Origin: Craterostigma plantagineum
Lineage: Eukaryota > Streptophyta > Magnoliopsida > Lamiales > Linderniaceae
Length of the DNA: 64,000 bases
Assembly: GCA_027422505.1 (NCBI GenBank)
Contig: JAPQWV010000657.1
Coordinates: forward strand, 1-64,000
Direction: 5' to 3'
Shown: in pieces, positions 11,969-24,181 of the stretch
How the letters are laid out: each line of letters opens with the position of its first letter
Position numbering within the stretch: position 1 is the stretch's first letter
Notes under the pieces: generated by a model
What the model was told of the DNA's origin: nothing
Seen by the model: the letters and a program-made list of their open reading frames with translations, nothing else
Databases searched by the model: none
Program-made: the position numbers and the translations under genes

Positions 11969-14804
11969 GTGCTTGATTGCGTCTCCGCGCTGTTCGTCCT
12001 TGTCGGGCGTAGTACGATCTGCGCAAGCCCAGCGCATACTCATAATCTCTAACCGTTTCACTTAGCTTTTCAGGCGCTCCTCGATGTCATCCAGCAATTC
12101 CATCAGGAGCGGCTGCTCTCTCACGAACCGGTGGATCCTCAGCATAGTGTCTCGATTGATTTCTTCCAACCTCTGCTCGATGTTCCTCCTGACGACCTTG
12201 AGCGTTCCGTCGCAAAACTTATGAATCTATGTCTTCAGCATCATCCTAGTCTTGTTGGCAATTGGATTGTTGTAGGTGATGCCTAGGACCGAGCTGATGT
12301 GCACATGATTGCTTGGAAGCCCTTCGATCTCAAGTCCTTTGTTGAGTGGTTCGACCATGTTGACCTTCTTCATGTTGTTCTCCAGAGCCATCTGAAGGTC
12401 GTGCGCGGCAAAGTATTTGACTTGTCGCATCATGAAGCGGTAAAGCCCTTTGAGGCCTTCATTCTTGATGAATCCTTGAGGACATTTGTACTTCTCCACG
12501 TACAGCTGATAGAGGTTGTACCTCGTCGGCAGGGAGATACGGAAGGTCACTCTCTCTTAGTCCCTCTCGGGTTCTGTCCACTCGCTCAATAACGTAGTGA
12601 GGTGTTGAAAGTCCTCTTTTTGCACAGTAGACACTGAGGAGTTGGCATATCTGGGAGAGTTCCTTGAAATGACTCTTCAGTCGTTCCTCCAGAATCCCCA
12701 GCCTTACGTCCGGTCCTAGTTGGGTCAGCATCCATAGATAAGTCATCCTCTTCTGCTGATCCCAGTGAGAGATCCCTCTCAGCTCGAACTCATCCGGCTT
12801 CTTGACTTTATCTGGTGACCTCCAAATATTTTTCCTGACTTCTTCAAGGAAGGGTATCTCTATTCGAATATTTTCCCATGGCGTGTCGATCCGAATGATC
12901 CCTGGCATCTGTCTGGTGGGGGACACCGCTCGTTGTGCGATCAACTCTGGTAGCCTTGGGATGACTCTTTGGTAGTCTTCACCTTCCAGAAGTTCGTCGT
13001 CTTCTATGATAATGAGGTCCACGGATGCTTGTTGTAAGAAGTGTCAGACGTCCTGAAGCCGTTGTCTCTGATGCTCCTCGGGCATGGAATGGGTCATCCA
13101 CTGTCCTTCGAAGATGTATTTATCTAGGACCTCGTGTCGATTGACGCCATGTCCTGAGGGGCCCGTTGGTCTGGAGCGACTGAGGGAGTAGCTTGGGTAG
13201 CAGCTAGGGCCACAAGCATTGCTGCACTTGCTTCTTCTTCCGGAAGCAAGGGGCTTGAGTAGATCGGCGGTGTGGGCGGAGGCGTCCGTAGGGTAAAGGT
13301 TGGTGGGTCGATATTTGGTAGAGTGGCTGTGCTGTGCATGGTGTGGGTGATTTGTGTTTGGTTTTGGGTTTCAGCAGCTCCAGAGCTTGTCTGCGTAGCG
13401 CCCGAGCCTTGTCCTTGGCCACTTGTGGATGTCCTTGGCCTCTTATCCCCCTCATGATGGTCCTGATCGTCAGGATCGTCATGTCTGTGCCGTGAGTGGG
13501 AGCTTTGGCCTCGGCAAGTGTCCGTCGGTGGCTCAGGGTGATCCACCAATCGCCGATAAAGGGATTCTTCTTGCGGCGATCGGATGGAAAGGCCGATCAA
13601 GCGGGCGAGGAATATGTCGTGGAGCTCGGTTATAGGTACAGTGTATGGGTTGACAAGGATGGAGGAAGTGGCTAAAGGGTCGGTGGGTGTGTGTTGTCGA
13701 GCTGTGGGATTGGTTTATGACCAAGGGCCTTCTGAGACAGGTGCTTTCCCGGTATCTCTTCGGGATGTCTCGATTGCTTGTAGTACTCTCTCCGTGATTT
13801 TTTATTCCATGGGCTATACAGCGGCAGAGAGAGCGGCCTAGAACTGCTCGTCCGTCACAAAGGGGGCGGACGCCTCCGCGGATGGACCAGTACGATTGAT
13901 GTCGCCTGTTATCAGCCCTTGAGTAGACACCGACTCTTCAGGTTGGCTCACAGTCACTTGAGGTTGTGACTGTATGAGACTTCCACCCAATCCTCGAGTT
14001 GAATCCAGAGGATTCGCCTCTATGAGTGTTATGGCAGGCTCAGGTTGCGCCTGCGAACCAGACACCACTAGAGTTGGTTGCGGTTCAAGATTGAGCGATG
14101 TGCCAACAACACTAGTAGATGTGGTCAGCATAGTGTCTGGCGCAGTGGTGACGGCCGGGAAGAGCGACTCCAACTGAATGCTAAGTCTTCTAGGAGTCCT
14201 CATTATCAGGCTAATTTCCTCGTCAGACGGGGTGGCGGTGTGAGGAGTAAGGTCTCGATCGACGTTCTCCAATGCCTGATCCGTCACCAGTGGAAGAGAG
14301 CTCTGCCCCATTTCGACCTCGGGCTGTGCTACTGGTTGAAGAACCTCCTCAATGGTTTCTTCGAGCACGCCTATATATATGGGCACTTCCACTTGATATT
14401 CATATGCAGGAGCCTCGAGCGCCATCTCCGTAGCCACGACGTCTATCAAGGTATCATCTACGTCTGGCATTGGCTCTTCGACCAAGGGAGACTCTTGTTG
14501 AAGCTCCTGAGCGACAACATCTATCATCGTGTCGTCAGGGCTTGGTTAGTGTTCTGGTTGGGGAGGGCTCACATGGTAATCTAGCCGGGGGCCCTTTGAT
14601 CATTTGCTCCGTTAAATTGTGTTCCCGGCAGAATATCTGATACTCAGCTCCCGCGGCGTCAGCGAGCCTGAGTAGGTTGAGTGGAATCGGCATCGACGGT
14701 TGGTCCAAGTCCGTGAGCCGTGGGTTATGGAAGAACTTTAGCCTTGGCGGCTGATAGTTTCCTCCGGGAGGTAGCTGAGGGATGTTCTCCGCATGTAAGG
14801 TCAC
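11957..14804 (-). pseudogene. M1 ORF2 (extra ORF downstream of pol), N-terminally deleted
   Basis: Read from 14804 down, the frames are 14535-14804 (RLKFFHNPRLTDLDQPSMPI), 13838-14527 (two acidic IDVVA-type repeats, then a Thr/Ser/Pro-rich linker with DSTRGLGGSL), 13124-13600 (His/Gln/Thr-rich, ending SPLLPEEEASAAMLV), 12459-13022 and 12227-12550 (conserved domain with IDTPWENIRIEIPFLEEVR, HVHISSVLGITYNNPIA). It aligns throughout with M2 ORF2 apart from missing the first about 250 codons: at about 14805 it joins directly to leader-like noncoding DNA equivalent to M2 position 9577. At least four frameshifts are present. The tail reads into the polypurine tract. No known catalytic motif is visible and the role is unknown. 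Confidence 0.7.
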
Positions 14805-16400
14805 TATTCATGCCGAGAAATTTTTCGCTCGATAAAATTGGTTTTCAAATTGATTTCCTATGCATTGATTTCAATTGTAATGTCTCCGTGTAATTTTTCG
14901 ATCGAGAAAATTTTATTTGCTAATGTTCGCTACAGTATAAAAGACTTAGAGAAAAATTTTCTAAGTGTTGAAGTTGAAATCGAGACTGTAGTCGATCAAT
15001 TTTACGATCGAGAAAAATTCCGTGTAAATTTACGATCGAGAAATTATTTCTCAGGTAAATTTACTGTCGAGAAATTTTCTTCGATTGAATAAAATTTTTC
15101 GATTTGAAATTTGTCGAGCGGTGTGTGATTTTCGATTGTAAGTAAAATTTTTCGCTGCGATAAATTTCTATCGAGAAATTAGTCAACGACAGACTAAGTC
15201 AATCGTTGAGAAATTTTTCGATCAATCAAGTCCTATGCGGCGAATTTTACGATCGAAAAATTAAGCGTTGAGAAATTAATTTTTCGCTGCTAAATTTTTG
15301 CGACCAAATTGAGATTAAATCGAAAATTCTATTTTGCGATAGTAAGTTTTACGCTCGATAAAATTTGCATCTAAATTGTCTATTCAGTGCTTAAGTTTTT
15401 CGCTCACAAAAATCCTAATTAGATTTCTCGATGGTAAATATTTTTTCGGTCAAAATCTTCTATCTTAGCGACTAAATCAGAATTTTATCGATCGAAAAAC
15501 TAATTCGATACAAACAATATCTCAATTAAATCGGAATTCATTTAAGACTGTTTGCGACCGATAAAGTTCTTCGATGGCTTCAAACATTCAAAAAGCCCAG
15601 TTTTATCCAGACTTAAATTTTAGTCGAAGATTCAGATTTTCCGATGACTTATTCTACTAGATTCATAGAGAATATCGAAACTATCTTAAGTGCAGGCATT
15701 AATTCAGATAGAACTCAAAATCAAGCCTAAATCACTACAAAATAGTTACAGTTTTTCTCAGATTTGGAGAACAGTCGAAAATCTAAGCCTAAACATGCGA
15801 AATACTTCAAAATGCAGATGCTAACGAATGTAAATCACACGCAAAAGTTAAAAGAATCTCATTTCTACCTTAAACAGACAGTTTGGTGTTGAAAATCGAA
15901 AGATAATTGAGAAATTTAAGCTGTCTGTGAAAGTTTTTCGCGAGAGAGATTTTTTGCGATTAGGGTTGCGTGAGAAAAAGTTTTTCGACTGACAAAAAGT
16001 GAACTTTTAATAACTCGCTGTAAATCAATGTTGGGTTTGCGATCGGACGTTTTGCGATTAAATGGATCAGACCCATTACTATTTGCGCTCGAGAAACTTT
16101 TGATTCGAAAATTGCTTCTCAATTCAAATTTTTCGATCGCAAATTATCGTGGCCAATCAAAATCGTTTCCAACACTGTTTACGATCGAGAAACTTATGAT
16201 CGTGAATTAAGTCTTCTATCTAGTTTCTCGATTGTGAGTACTTCTAAAATTTACAGATTGACCCCTATTTCTATTAAAATTACATTGTAAGGCTCGCCCT
16301 TAGAATTAAAATAAATGCAAATAACTCCCTGTATTTTCCGTGTAGTAACATCTTGATTCCATGGCAGAAATTAAAAATCTGTACCACTTAGAAGGAAGAT
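14805..16400 (-). other. M1 palindrome-rich spacer upstream of ORF2
   Basis: Noncoding and AT-rich. TTTCGATCGAGAAA-like words recur, for example near 14899, 15006, 15033, 15249, 15487 and 16184. The style matches the 5' leaders of M1, M2, M3, P1 and P2. It aligns with the M2 spacer at 9560-10920. Confidence 0.7.
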
Positions 16401-16833
16401 GTTAGAAATAATGGAGTTAATCAACAATTATTTTAGGCATGAAATATTTGATCTGTGACTAGCTCCTTTCCTTTTAGTGTCGACGTCTCGCTCCGTAATT
16501 TTGTTTGAAGGAATCTGAAACGCTTAGAGAAAAACGTCAAGAATATTTGGAGCTAATGCACGATTTTTATATTTGCTCCCCCTCAAATAATGCGTAAGAA
16601 TTGACTAAGTATGCAAGCATATGAAATCAATTCAAGTCGCGAGCATATAACACACAAATTTACTCATTAAGCACATATACATGGTCCCCGAAAACATGTA
16701 CTTATAATATTGTGTGAGGATAACAATTCAGTACCAATGCAATTCTAAAATTACATTTAGAATGTGCGACACACTAAAGAAATTCGCGTTTATTCAATTC
16801 AACGCATATGAAACATATGTCAAAATGTGTGAA

Positions 16834-16873
<40 letters not shown>

Positions 16874-18281
16874 TTTAAGTTTATTTATTATATTTTACTA
16901 TTATTATAGTATGTGGTCAGATTATTTTGCTTCGATCAATCGCTACACCTATAATTTTGAGACATTTGAAAGAAGAAAATGCCGTCAAGTCATGTCGTCA
17001 AACTAAAGTCCTAAGTTCGTACACTGGTCCATTTCGACAACTCTCACTAGGTTCGCTCTTGCACTCAATAATTTCTAACTTGGGATTTGTATATTTATAT
17101 CACTCAAGTCAACACAAGCACTTTTTAAGTCAATTTACCTGTGATCGAGGCATTTTTAATCATTTCACCTAAGCAAGAGGCCGTCGATTGGAATCAAAGG
17201 GGTGTAAGGGTTTTAGTTTGGCTAGGGACTTAGAAGGGAAGGAATTTAGAGGAATGTGAGCTTACTCTTCGTCATCTTCCATTTCTATGTCCGTCTCCTT
17301 TCTTTTCGGCGTCTTTCTTCTTTTCAAACCTTTCTCCCTCTTTTTCTTTTAAGAACTATCCCTTTTTATGTTATGCTCAAGCTGAAGCTCCGCTTCTCCA
17401 CGAGGCTATAGGAGATTATCATAGGCAAAGTTCTTCTTGTTTGTTCACGGGCCGATACCGTGCTCCTCTTCTCTTAATCCCTATAGAGGTTTCAGAGACT
17501 ATCTATTTGGAAAAGTTCACGGTTATGGAATTCGTACCCGAGGCTGCGCTCCTCTTCTCGTTTCCCGATGTAAGACCGGATTATCGTTGGAGAAGTTCAC
17601 TTCGTGGTGCTCCTCTTCCAGCCGTTCTGACGAGCGTACGCGATTATCGTTGGAAGTTCACAGTAGGAACCATGCCACTTTCTACAAGATAGTCGGAAGG
17701 CAGGTTCCTTTGGTTTGATTTTTGCGCGTTGAGCAATGCCTTCTTTTGTCATCATCCCCATTTTTTTGTTTTCTCCCCCTCCTTTTCTCGTTTGAACAAT
17801 CATCCGAAGAGTATAGAAAACGGTTGAAGGCTGGGAATGAGTTTCAAAGGAAGAAAAGGACATCGGAGAAGGCTCAAAGTGGATGACTATGGGTCAATGT
17901 GAGGGAAAAACTATATAAGGCCGAGTGAGGAATATCCTAAGCGCCCTTATCATTTTCCTAACGATCTAAAGCAAGGTGAGTATGAAACCAAGTATCACTA
18001 GGTAAGACAAGTTATTGATGTGTGACTCACTCGAGAATTAGATCCAAAGAAAGAAAAAGGCTTGAATCCTCACATATGTAATGTGACTTTGTGTCTAGTG
18101 GAGCAACCAAATGACCTTTTAGACACAAGAATGCGACTTAGACTGACAAAATTAAGCAATTAAATCGATCGCATGTCGGGGTAAATCTCTAAGTGACTTT
18201 AGATCAAAGCATCCAAAAGGATTTCGTCATACCCTATTATATTATATTTTTTTATTATATTATATTATTACTTTTATTTAT
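16401..18281 (-). other. M1 conserved 3' noncoding module after RNase H
   Basis: No gene. It contains ctccccctc at 16576-16584 (GAGGGGGAG on the element strand), and 16980-17270 is shared with M2 11310-11600 and P1 43440-43730. From 17270 to 18230 it is shared with M2 26056-27000 and P1 42500-43400. Inside 17380-17680, blocks of the type GATTATC...AAGTTCAC...GTGCTCCTCTTC recur about four times at 65-100 base spacings. Confidence 0.65.
16835..16865. repeat. (TA)n microsatellite
   Basis: About 15 uninterrupted TA units, followed by imperfect tttatatatttt. It lies in the M1 noncoding module and is not seen in the aligned M2 part. Confidence 0.95.
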
Positions 18282-18389
18282 TTATTTTTTTTTTTTGATA
18301 TCACGCAAGATAAAGACAAATAAGCATGGAAAACATATAGAATAGAGCATGTGATAGCACAGAAGATCAGGTAATGCACATATTACGGG

Positions 18390-19740
18390 AGATTCAACAT
18401 GCCTAATTTTCCGACAAGGAATTGGAATCGTTTCATCCAAAGCCTTGGTGAAAATGTCGGCTAGTTGGAATTCCGTGTTCACAAAATACATATCTATAGT
18501 GCCTTTTTCAACGTGATCTATGATAAAGTGATATCTTATATCTATGTGTTTTGTGCGTGAGTGATGAACATGATTGCAAGTAATAGCGATGGCACTTTGA
18601 CTATCACTATATATGGGTATATTATTTAAATTGTACCCATAGTCGCGAAGCTATGTCCACATCCACAGCATCTGGGAGCAACAACTGGCGGCAGCAACGT
18701 ATTTCGCTTCGGCCGTCGAAGTTGACACACAATTCTGCTTTTTGGATGACCAGCAGACCAGCTTTTCGCCTAGAAATTGAGCGCCATCGGACGTGCTTTT
18801 CCTATCCATTCGGTAACCTGCATAATCAGTGTCAGTGTAGCCAAGGGTAGAAGTGCCCTTAAGGTAATGCAGGATCCTTTTGACCGCGAGCATATGGGAT
18901 TATTTGGGATCGGCTTGAAAACGGGCACATAAGCAGGTGGCAAACATGATGTCCGGCCGGCTCGAAGTGAGGTAGAGAAGAGATCCAATGATGCTGCGAT
19001 ACAATGTGATGTCGACCGACTTGCCGGAGGGATCGGCATCCAACTTGCAGCTTGGTGACATAGGAGTGCTCAGAGGCTTGCTCTGGTCTTGATGGAATTT
19101 CTTCAGAATATCCTTGATGTATTTTGTGTGACTGATGAAAATCCCATTTTCGAGTTGCCTGATTTGTAGTCCTAAAAAGAACTGCATCTCTCCCATGTGA
19201 GTCATCTCGAACTTGCTTTTCATTAGATCTCCGAGCTTCGTGCAAAGCCGTGGATTAGTTGATCCGAAGATGATGTCGTCGAGTATACTTGAACGACCAT
19301 CAGATCTTTGTCTTGCCATTTGATGAAGAGGGTTGTGTCTATCGTTCCTCGTATGAATCCAGACTTCACGAGGAATTCACTCAGGACATCGTACCAAGCA
19401 CGTGAGGCTTATTTTAGTCCATAGAGAGCTTTGTCCAAGCGATAGACGTGATCGGGATGTTCTTGATCAACGAAGCCTTCCGGCTGAGCGACGTAGACTT
19501 CTTCTTTTAACACGCCATTGAGAAAGGCGGTCTTAACATCCATCTGATAGACTTTAAAGTCTTTGTGAGCCGCATAAGCCAGGAGAAGGCAGATAGCTTC
19601 GATTCGGGCAACAAGAGCATATGTCTCGTCATAGTCGATGCCTTCCTGTTGATTGTATCCCTTCACAACTAGCCTTGCTTTGTTCCGGATCACTTCACCA
19701 TCTTCATTTTCTTATTTTTGAATATCCATTAAGTTTCGAC
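18390..19740 (-). pseudogene. M1 reverse transcriptase and RNase H (RVT_2 / Ty1 RNase H), broken
   Basis: The RT N-terminal part is at 19409-19693 ([42 protein letters not shown]). The C-terminal part is at 18900-19319 (GEMQFFLGLQIRQLENGIF, SIIGSLLYLTSSRPDI). The YVDD active-site box near 19280 is destroyed by a frameshift (tatactcgacgac instead of tatgtcgacgac). RNase H follows in 18651-18893 (GYTDTDYAG, AEAKYVAAASCC) and 18390-18491 (TEFQLADIFTKALDE). These enzymes would copy element RNA to DNA and degrade the template. Frameshifts and stops make the copy inactive. The family is clear; the lineage placement as Sirevirus-like is inference. Confidence 0.85.
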
Positions 19741-19861
19741 TATGTTTTCCCATGTGGACGGGGTACCAAGGTCCACACTTGAAGACGTTCGAATTGTTGA
19801 TTTCCTCTTGCATCGCAATTGTCCAATCCGGGTCTCGTAGTGCGTCTGCTAACTTAGTAGG

Positions 19862-20500
19862 CTAGTTTTGGCTCAGAAAGCAGCTGAAAAGACTGTGTTG
19901 ACGACGTGTCCTCACTCCATCCAAAGGATCGCCAATTATCTGATCAACCGGGTGACCTCTAGTCCACTTGCGCTCATGAGGCAAGGCTGAAGTCGATGCG
20001 TCAGCCATCTGTGGGTCTAGATTTCCTATAGTCTCCAATTGACCATTTGTTTGAGGAAGTTCAAATACTGCACTTGGATCGATTGTCTCTGATGATACTT
20101 CCTCGATGACCACTGTAGGTTCTTCGTTATTCTGTGGCAATTCTGAATAGGGGGTAGAGATGTGAGAAGAACTTGGTACGTCGGTCTCTTCTGGTGGGGA
20201 ATCCACTGTAGGTGTAGTAGTGCATGACCGATATACTGGTTCGAAGAGAGAATCCAAATCGTCTAATACAAGTCTCGTTGCTTCTTCTGACGTTGACTTC
20301 GAAGTTGTTGCCATCTTGTGTTGGTTCTGTGCCAACACACCAGTGATTACGGGTTCTGAGATGTTGTCTTCAGAAACCAACGGGTTAAGACGGGTCCTGA
20401 ACTGAGTTGTGCAGGAGCCATCTGGTTAGGCACGGATCCTGGACTGAACTGACTAGAAGCATATCTGCCACTTCGGTGGAAGTGACATAACAGCTTTCCT
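19862..20500 (-). pseudogene. M1 integrase-RT linker region
   Basis: An acidic, Ser/Thr/Pro-rich stretch (SSSHISTPYSELPQNNEEP) followed by WTRGHPVDQIIGDPLDGVRT, which precedes RT in copia polyproteins. M2 has the equivalent at 28531-28731 (HPVDQIIGDPSSGVRT). The linker carries no enzymatic motif. Confidence 0.75.
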
Positions 20501-21424
20501 TAATTGTTCGGCTGGACTTGATGTATACTCGGTACGCATGATGTTGAAGAATACCCGACGAAAGTTGCTTCGAATGCTTTAGGGTCGAACTTTGCACGTT
20601 GCTCTCTGTCGTTCGCCACAAAGCACTTGCACCCGAAGACTTTAAGAAATGAGATGTTGGGCACTCTATTATTCACAATCTCGTACTGAGTCTTGTTGAA
20701 CCGTTTGTGAACCACCGTCCTGTTTTGGGTAAAACAAGCGGTATTGACTGCTTCAGCCCATAGAAAGTGTGGAAGTCCAGAATGGATCAGCATTGTTGAG
20801 GTGTTTTGGCGGCTGAAAATTGTTGACTTATTCCAAGTTTCTGATAAAATGCACTGAGGTGGTTGTTCTTGAACTCACTGCTGTTGTCTGTTCGAATAAC
20901 TTGAATAGTCTGTTGCAGCAGATTTTGAGTAGTGTTCACAAAGTTGATAATCAAGTCACCGGTCTCATCTTTGGTTCGGAGGAACTTTGTCCACGTGTAG
21001 CGAGAGTAGTCATCAATGATCACTAACACTTTCTTCCATTGATACTCTGAGTCTGCATCGGCCCACAGAGATCCATGTGTATGAGTTCAAATGGTCGAGA
21101 AGTAGACGCAATTTGCTTGACGTGATGAGATGCTCGCTTCATTTTTCCCAATTGACATGCCGAACACAGATGCTCCCTTTGTAGCAGTATAGTTGAAAGA
21201 CCGTGAACCAACTTTTTCGTAGAAAGACGTTGGAGAGCTTTCATATTCAGATGAGACAGTCGTTGATGCCATAGGCTGTTCCTGTGTAAGTCAATCTGAG
21301 AGATGAGGCATACAGCTGTCGAGGGCCGCACGGACGTCAGGTTTGATCGTATAAAGATTGGATTTACGAAGTCCTTGAAGGAGTTCTCTTTCCTGACTAT
21401 CCAAAATTCTGCACCGGTCAGCAT
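20500..21424 (-). pseudogene. M1 integrase: GAG_pre-integrase zinc region, catalytic core and C-terminal part, broken
   Basis: In order: WHQRLSHLN and HLCSACQLGK (HHCC zinc finger, 21023-21424), LIHMDLCGPM with the first catalytic Asp, LVIIDDYSRYTWTKFL and IRTDNSSEFKN with the second Asp (20787-21029), then LPHFLWAEAVNTA and FGCKCFV (20500-20793). The segment with the catalytic Glu (NGV.E..NRTL) is lost at 20787-20793, where the frame jumps from SAAKTPQQC to MLIHSGLPHF; M2 retains it (29140-29180). This enzyme inserts element cDNA into the host chromosome. It is inactive here. Confidence 0.85.
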
Positions 21425-21690
21425 GAAAAGACCACCTAGAACCCTTTGTCATAGAACTGGCCTATGCTGAACAAGTTATGGTGGAGGCCTTCGACATACG
21501 AGACTTCTTTTATTGTCAGATTCTCCAGAATGATATCTCCAAATCCAAGAAATGGAGCTGAGTCATTGTTTCGAATCTGACTTTGCCGTTTGGTCGGTCT
21601 TTGTAGTTGCGCAGCAGCTCTTGTTTACCAGTCTTGTGTGTGGAGCAACCAGAGTCGAGTTACCATACATGATGGATCTGCAAAAACAAA
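21425..21690 (-). pseudogene. M1 protease remnant
   Basis: The minus-strand translation in mixed frames gives a VWYLDSGCSTH-like start at about 21640-21660 and an IIL/IKEVSYVEG region, as in M2 29477-30076. Catalytic DSG context is inferred from M2. The frame is broken several times. Confidence 0.6.
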
Positions 21691-22279
21691 TTAGAGAGCT
21701 TTAGGTACCCACTTAAGCATGGGTCCTCTCAGATTAGCAGATTTAGTGTTGGGTTCATAAATGATTCCTAAATTTTTATTCGGAGGAGTTTTAATAACCC
21801 ATTCCACTTTCGGAGAAGTTTGTTTGGGTTTTGCCTCTATAGGAGACTTGGCCTTTTTGGCTTTTGTCGTCCTAGGCGGAGATTTAGGAACCCATTTGGG
21901 TTGAACCTTGCAGGGAAGGTTAATTTCAGCACGTACAAATGCTTTGGAAGGTTTGACCGCGGAAAAGATCTTTTCTTTCGATAATCTCCTAAGGTGCTTG
22001 GGGGACTCAATCTTTACGGGATACCTTAGGTGAGTACAGGCATGTACAGCGCCATAAGCTTTCTTTATGGCTGGATCTTGTTTCCTACGGGTCAGCATTT
22101 GTTTCAGAATGATAATTGGAAAATTTTGAGGTAGAGCCTATTTCGAAAGTTTCGCTTCTAAACGTGATGGGCTGAAGTGAACAAGTAGAAGCTATTATTT
22201 TGAACGTAGAAATGACTCTTTTATTATTACGAGTGTCTTGTATTGTAACAGAAGGAGTAACATTTTTAGAAACATTCAA
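21691..22279 (-). pseudogene. M1 gag-protease basic linker
   Basis: A lysine- and proline-rich stretch with YPVKIESPKHLRRLSKEKIF and WVPKSPPRTTKAKKAKSP, ending PMLKWVPKAL just before protease. The same linker occurs in M2 (30051-30400) and P1 (41550-41940, KYPINIRSEKHLLRLSSEKTF). It looks like a basic nucleic-acid-binding tail of gag; that role is inference. Confidence 0.7.
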
Positions 22280-22455
22280 ATCTACTGGCTCCTTTATCTT
22301 AGTGTTGGTCCTACGTTTTCAGTGTTGGTCCTACATTTTTTAGAAACATTCAAATTAGACACTCTTGCCTTTGTTTTCAGTGTTGGACCTACGCTCCCTG
22401 TGGACGCAGGTGAAATAAAATTAGTCTTAGCACTTTTAATAGAATTATTAATGCT

Positions 22456-23470
22456 CTATTGATCTTTCGAAGGCGATTCTTCGTTTTTCAAACTTTTTAT
22501 AATAGCGTGAGAGGTAGTTTGGGAGGATGAGGAAGCCTTGAGATTTTCCATCTCCTTAAAGAATTTTTTCTTTTCAGCTTCAAAATTCTCTCGTTCTTTA
22601 TCTAACTTTGCCTGTGACTCCTCTATCTGTTTTATGATAGGGGGTTTGTAGAGAGAATTTTGATAATTAACCTTTTTGACTTTCTCGTAGTGGGTTTGAG
22701 AATCAGGAGGTAGAACTTGAACTAAATCATTTGCGGGTGTTAGAGATGATTTCCTGTTTTTGTCTCTTTGATTTAGTTCATTGTAGTCAAAGGGGATCTC
22801 AGGCCCGTGTGAGGCTTGTTTAATAGATGAATCGAAAGCATTTTCATATGTCGATTCCGTAATGTTTCTAAGTGAGGTTGCAGCTAAACCCATGTGCTTA
22901 ATATCATATATTTCTTTATTCCGTAAAACTTGTGGGTTAGTGTAACCTATGCCTTCTATTGGATTATAGAACTCTATATCCTTGCGCTTGTTTAAGAATA
23001 TCGTCTGTTCTAAATGTCCCCTACGCGTAAGAAGATCATCTAAGTTTTTAATATATAACTTCTTGCGTTCCTCAGTTAGGAGAGCATAATTATTTTCTAC
23101 TGTTAGTTTAGCGGCTTGACAGGCATCTAGTTCCTTACTAAGCTCACTAACCTTAGCATTTGATATTTCTAATTCAGCCTCTAAGTTAGTGATCTTAGTG
23201 GTAGCTTCGGTTATCCTACAATTTAAGGTGGCTTTCTCGTTGAGATTCCTAACCAAACAATTGTAGTTATTTGCTAGCCTATCTTCTAATTCCCTAATCT
23301 TTTCACTATGCTGTCCTAATTGAGGTTGACTAGTCTCTCTAGAATGTAGGCTCTTTGTAAGTTCTTCTATTTCGCACTAGAGCTCCTAAGTTCTGATTCG
23401 AGACTATCTATCTTCTCTTGAGATCTCCTAAGTTTATTCTCTACTTCCTTTATATTTTTCTGCTCACGTT
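22456..23470 (-). pseudogene. M1 gag coiled-coil domain
   Basis: The 266-codon frame at 22456-23256 carries heptad-rich sequence (ITNLEAELEISNAKVSELSK, ELDACQAAKLTVENNYALLT) followed by LEQTIFLNKRKDIEFYNPI and GIGYTNPQVL. The upstream part to 23470 continues in other frames (MKREQKNIK). A second charged helix is near 22560-22640 (ESQAKLDKERENFEAEKKKF). A long coiled coil between the zinc knuckle and protease is a feature of large copia gags. P1 keeps this domain almost alone. Confidence 0.75.
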
Positions 23471-23475
23471 TCATG

Positions 23476-24163
23476 TTAGCATATTGTGTTTGATATGATT
23501 CTAACATGGTCAATAATGTGGAAGAAGAGACTACCTCTTTTGACAAAGTGGATGCGTTGTCGTCGTCCGTACGATTGGATGTTTCGGCGTCCGAGCCGGG
23601 CCATGAGAGCTAGATTCTCTTCTTCAGAACTCGACGTGTCCTCGAGCCATTGGTCATGTTCAGCCATGAGAGCTACTCCAGCTTCATTCTGTTTCGTCAA
23701 TTGGAGCTTCCTGGAGTAGTAGTTGGCATCTCTTTTCTTCGGAAGAGTGCACTCTCTGGCGAAGTGACCTGGCTTGCCACAATTGAAGCATTTGTTAGCC
23801 TCCTTAGGATTCTTGCTTCGGAGCTCTCTGTGCACGTTCTTTGTTTTTCGAGCTTGTAGTCCGAAGTCTGTTGGCTGAGGTTGAAGACTTCTTCTTGAAG
23901 TACTTCTTGCTCATCATTTGTCCTATGAGAGCTAACTGCTTTCCTATAGCTTTCAAATTTGGCTCTACGTCGGAGTCTGACTCTTCTTCCGACTCTGAAG
24001 GTGAAGGAGGCCTAACGATCTTTTCCTTTCTTGATCTTGAGCTCCTCTTCTCCGAGACTAAGGCTACAGTGTCTTCGGTCTGTTTGCCTTTCTGCTCTTT
24101 GAGAATCTCGCTGATATCATCCTCATGCTGTGCGAGATTGTCAAACACGACATGGACATCCAA
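23476..24163 (-). pseudogene. M1 gag nucleocapsid with CCHC zinc knuckle
   Basis: 23804-24163 is a Ser/Lys-rich region (SPSESEEESDSDVEPNLKAI, GKQLALIGQMMSKKYFKKKS) that leads by a frameshift into 23476-23835 with CFNCGKPGHFAREC (Cx2Cx4Hx4C) and DANYYSRKLQL, then LEDTSSSEEENLALMARL. It would bind element RNA during packaging. Confidence 0.8.
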
Positions 24164-24181
24164 CTCCTCTAGATCTTTATT

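Noticed and set aside
13838..14584. Long + strand frames (13974-14177, 14078-14584) opposite ORF2
   Set aside because: Shadow frames of the - strand ORF2. Homology between M1 and M2 follows the - strand protein.
17437..17718. Overlapping + strand frames in the M1 3' module
   Set aside because: The corresponding frames are not preserved in M2 or P1, though the DNA is conserved, so the conservation is not of these proteins.
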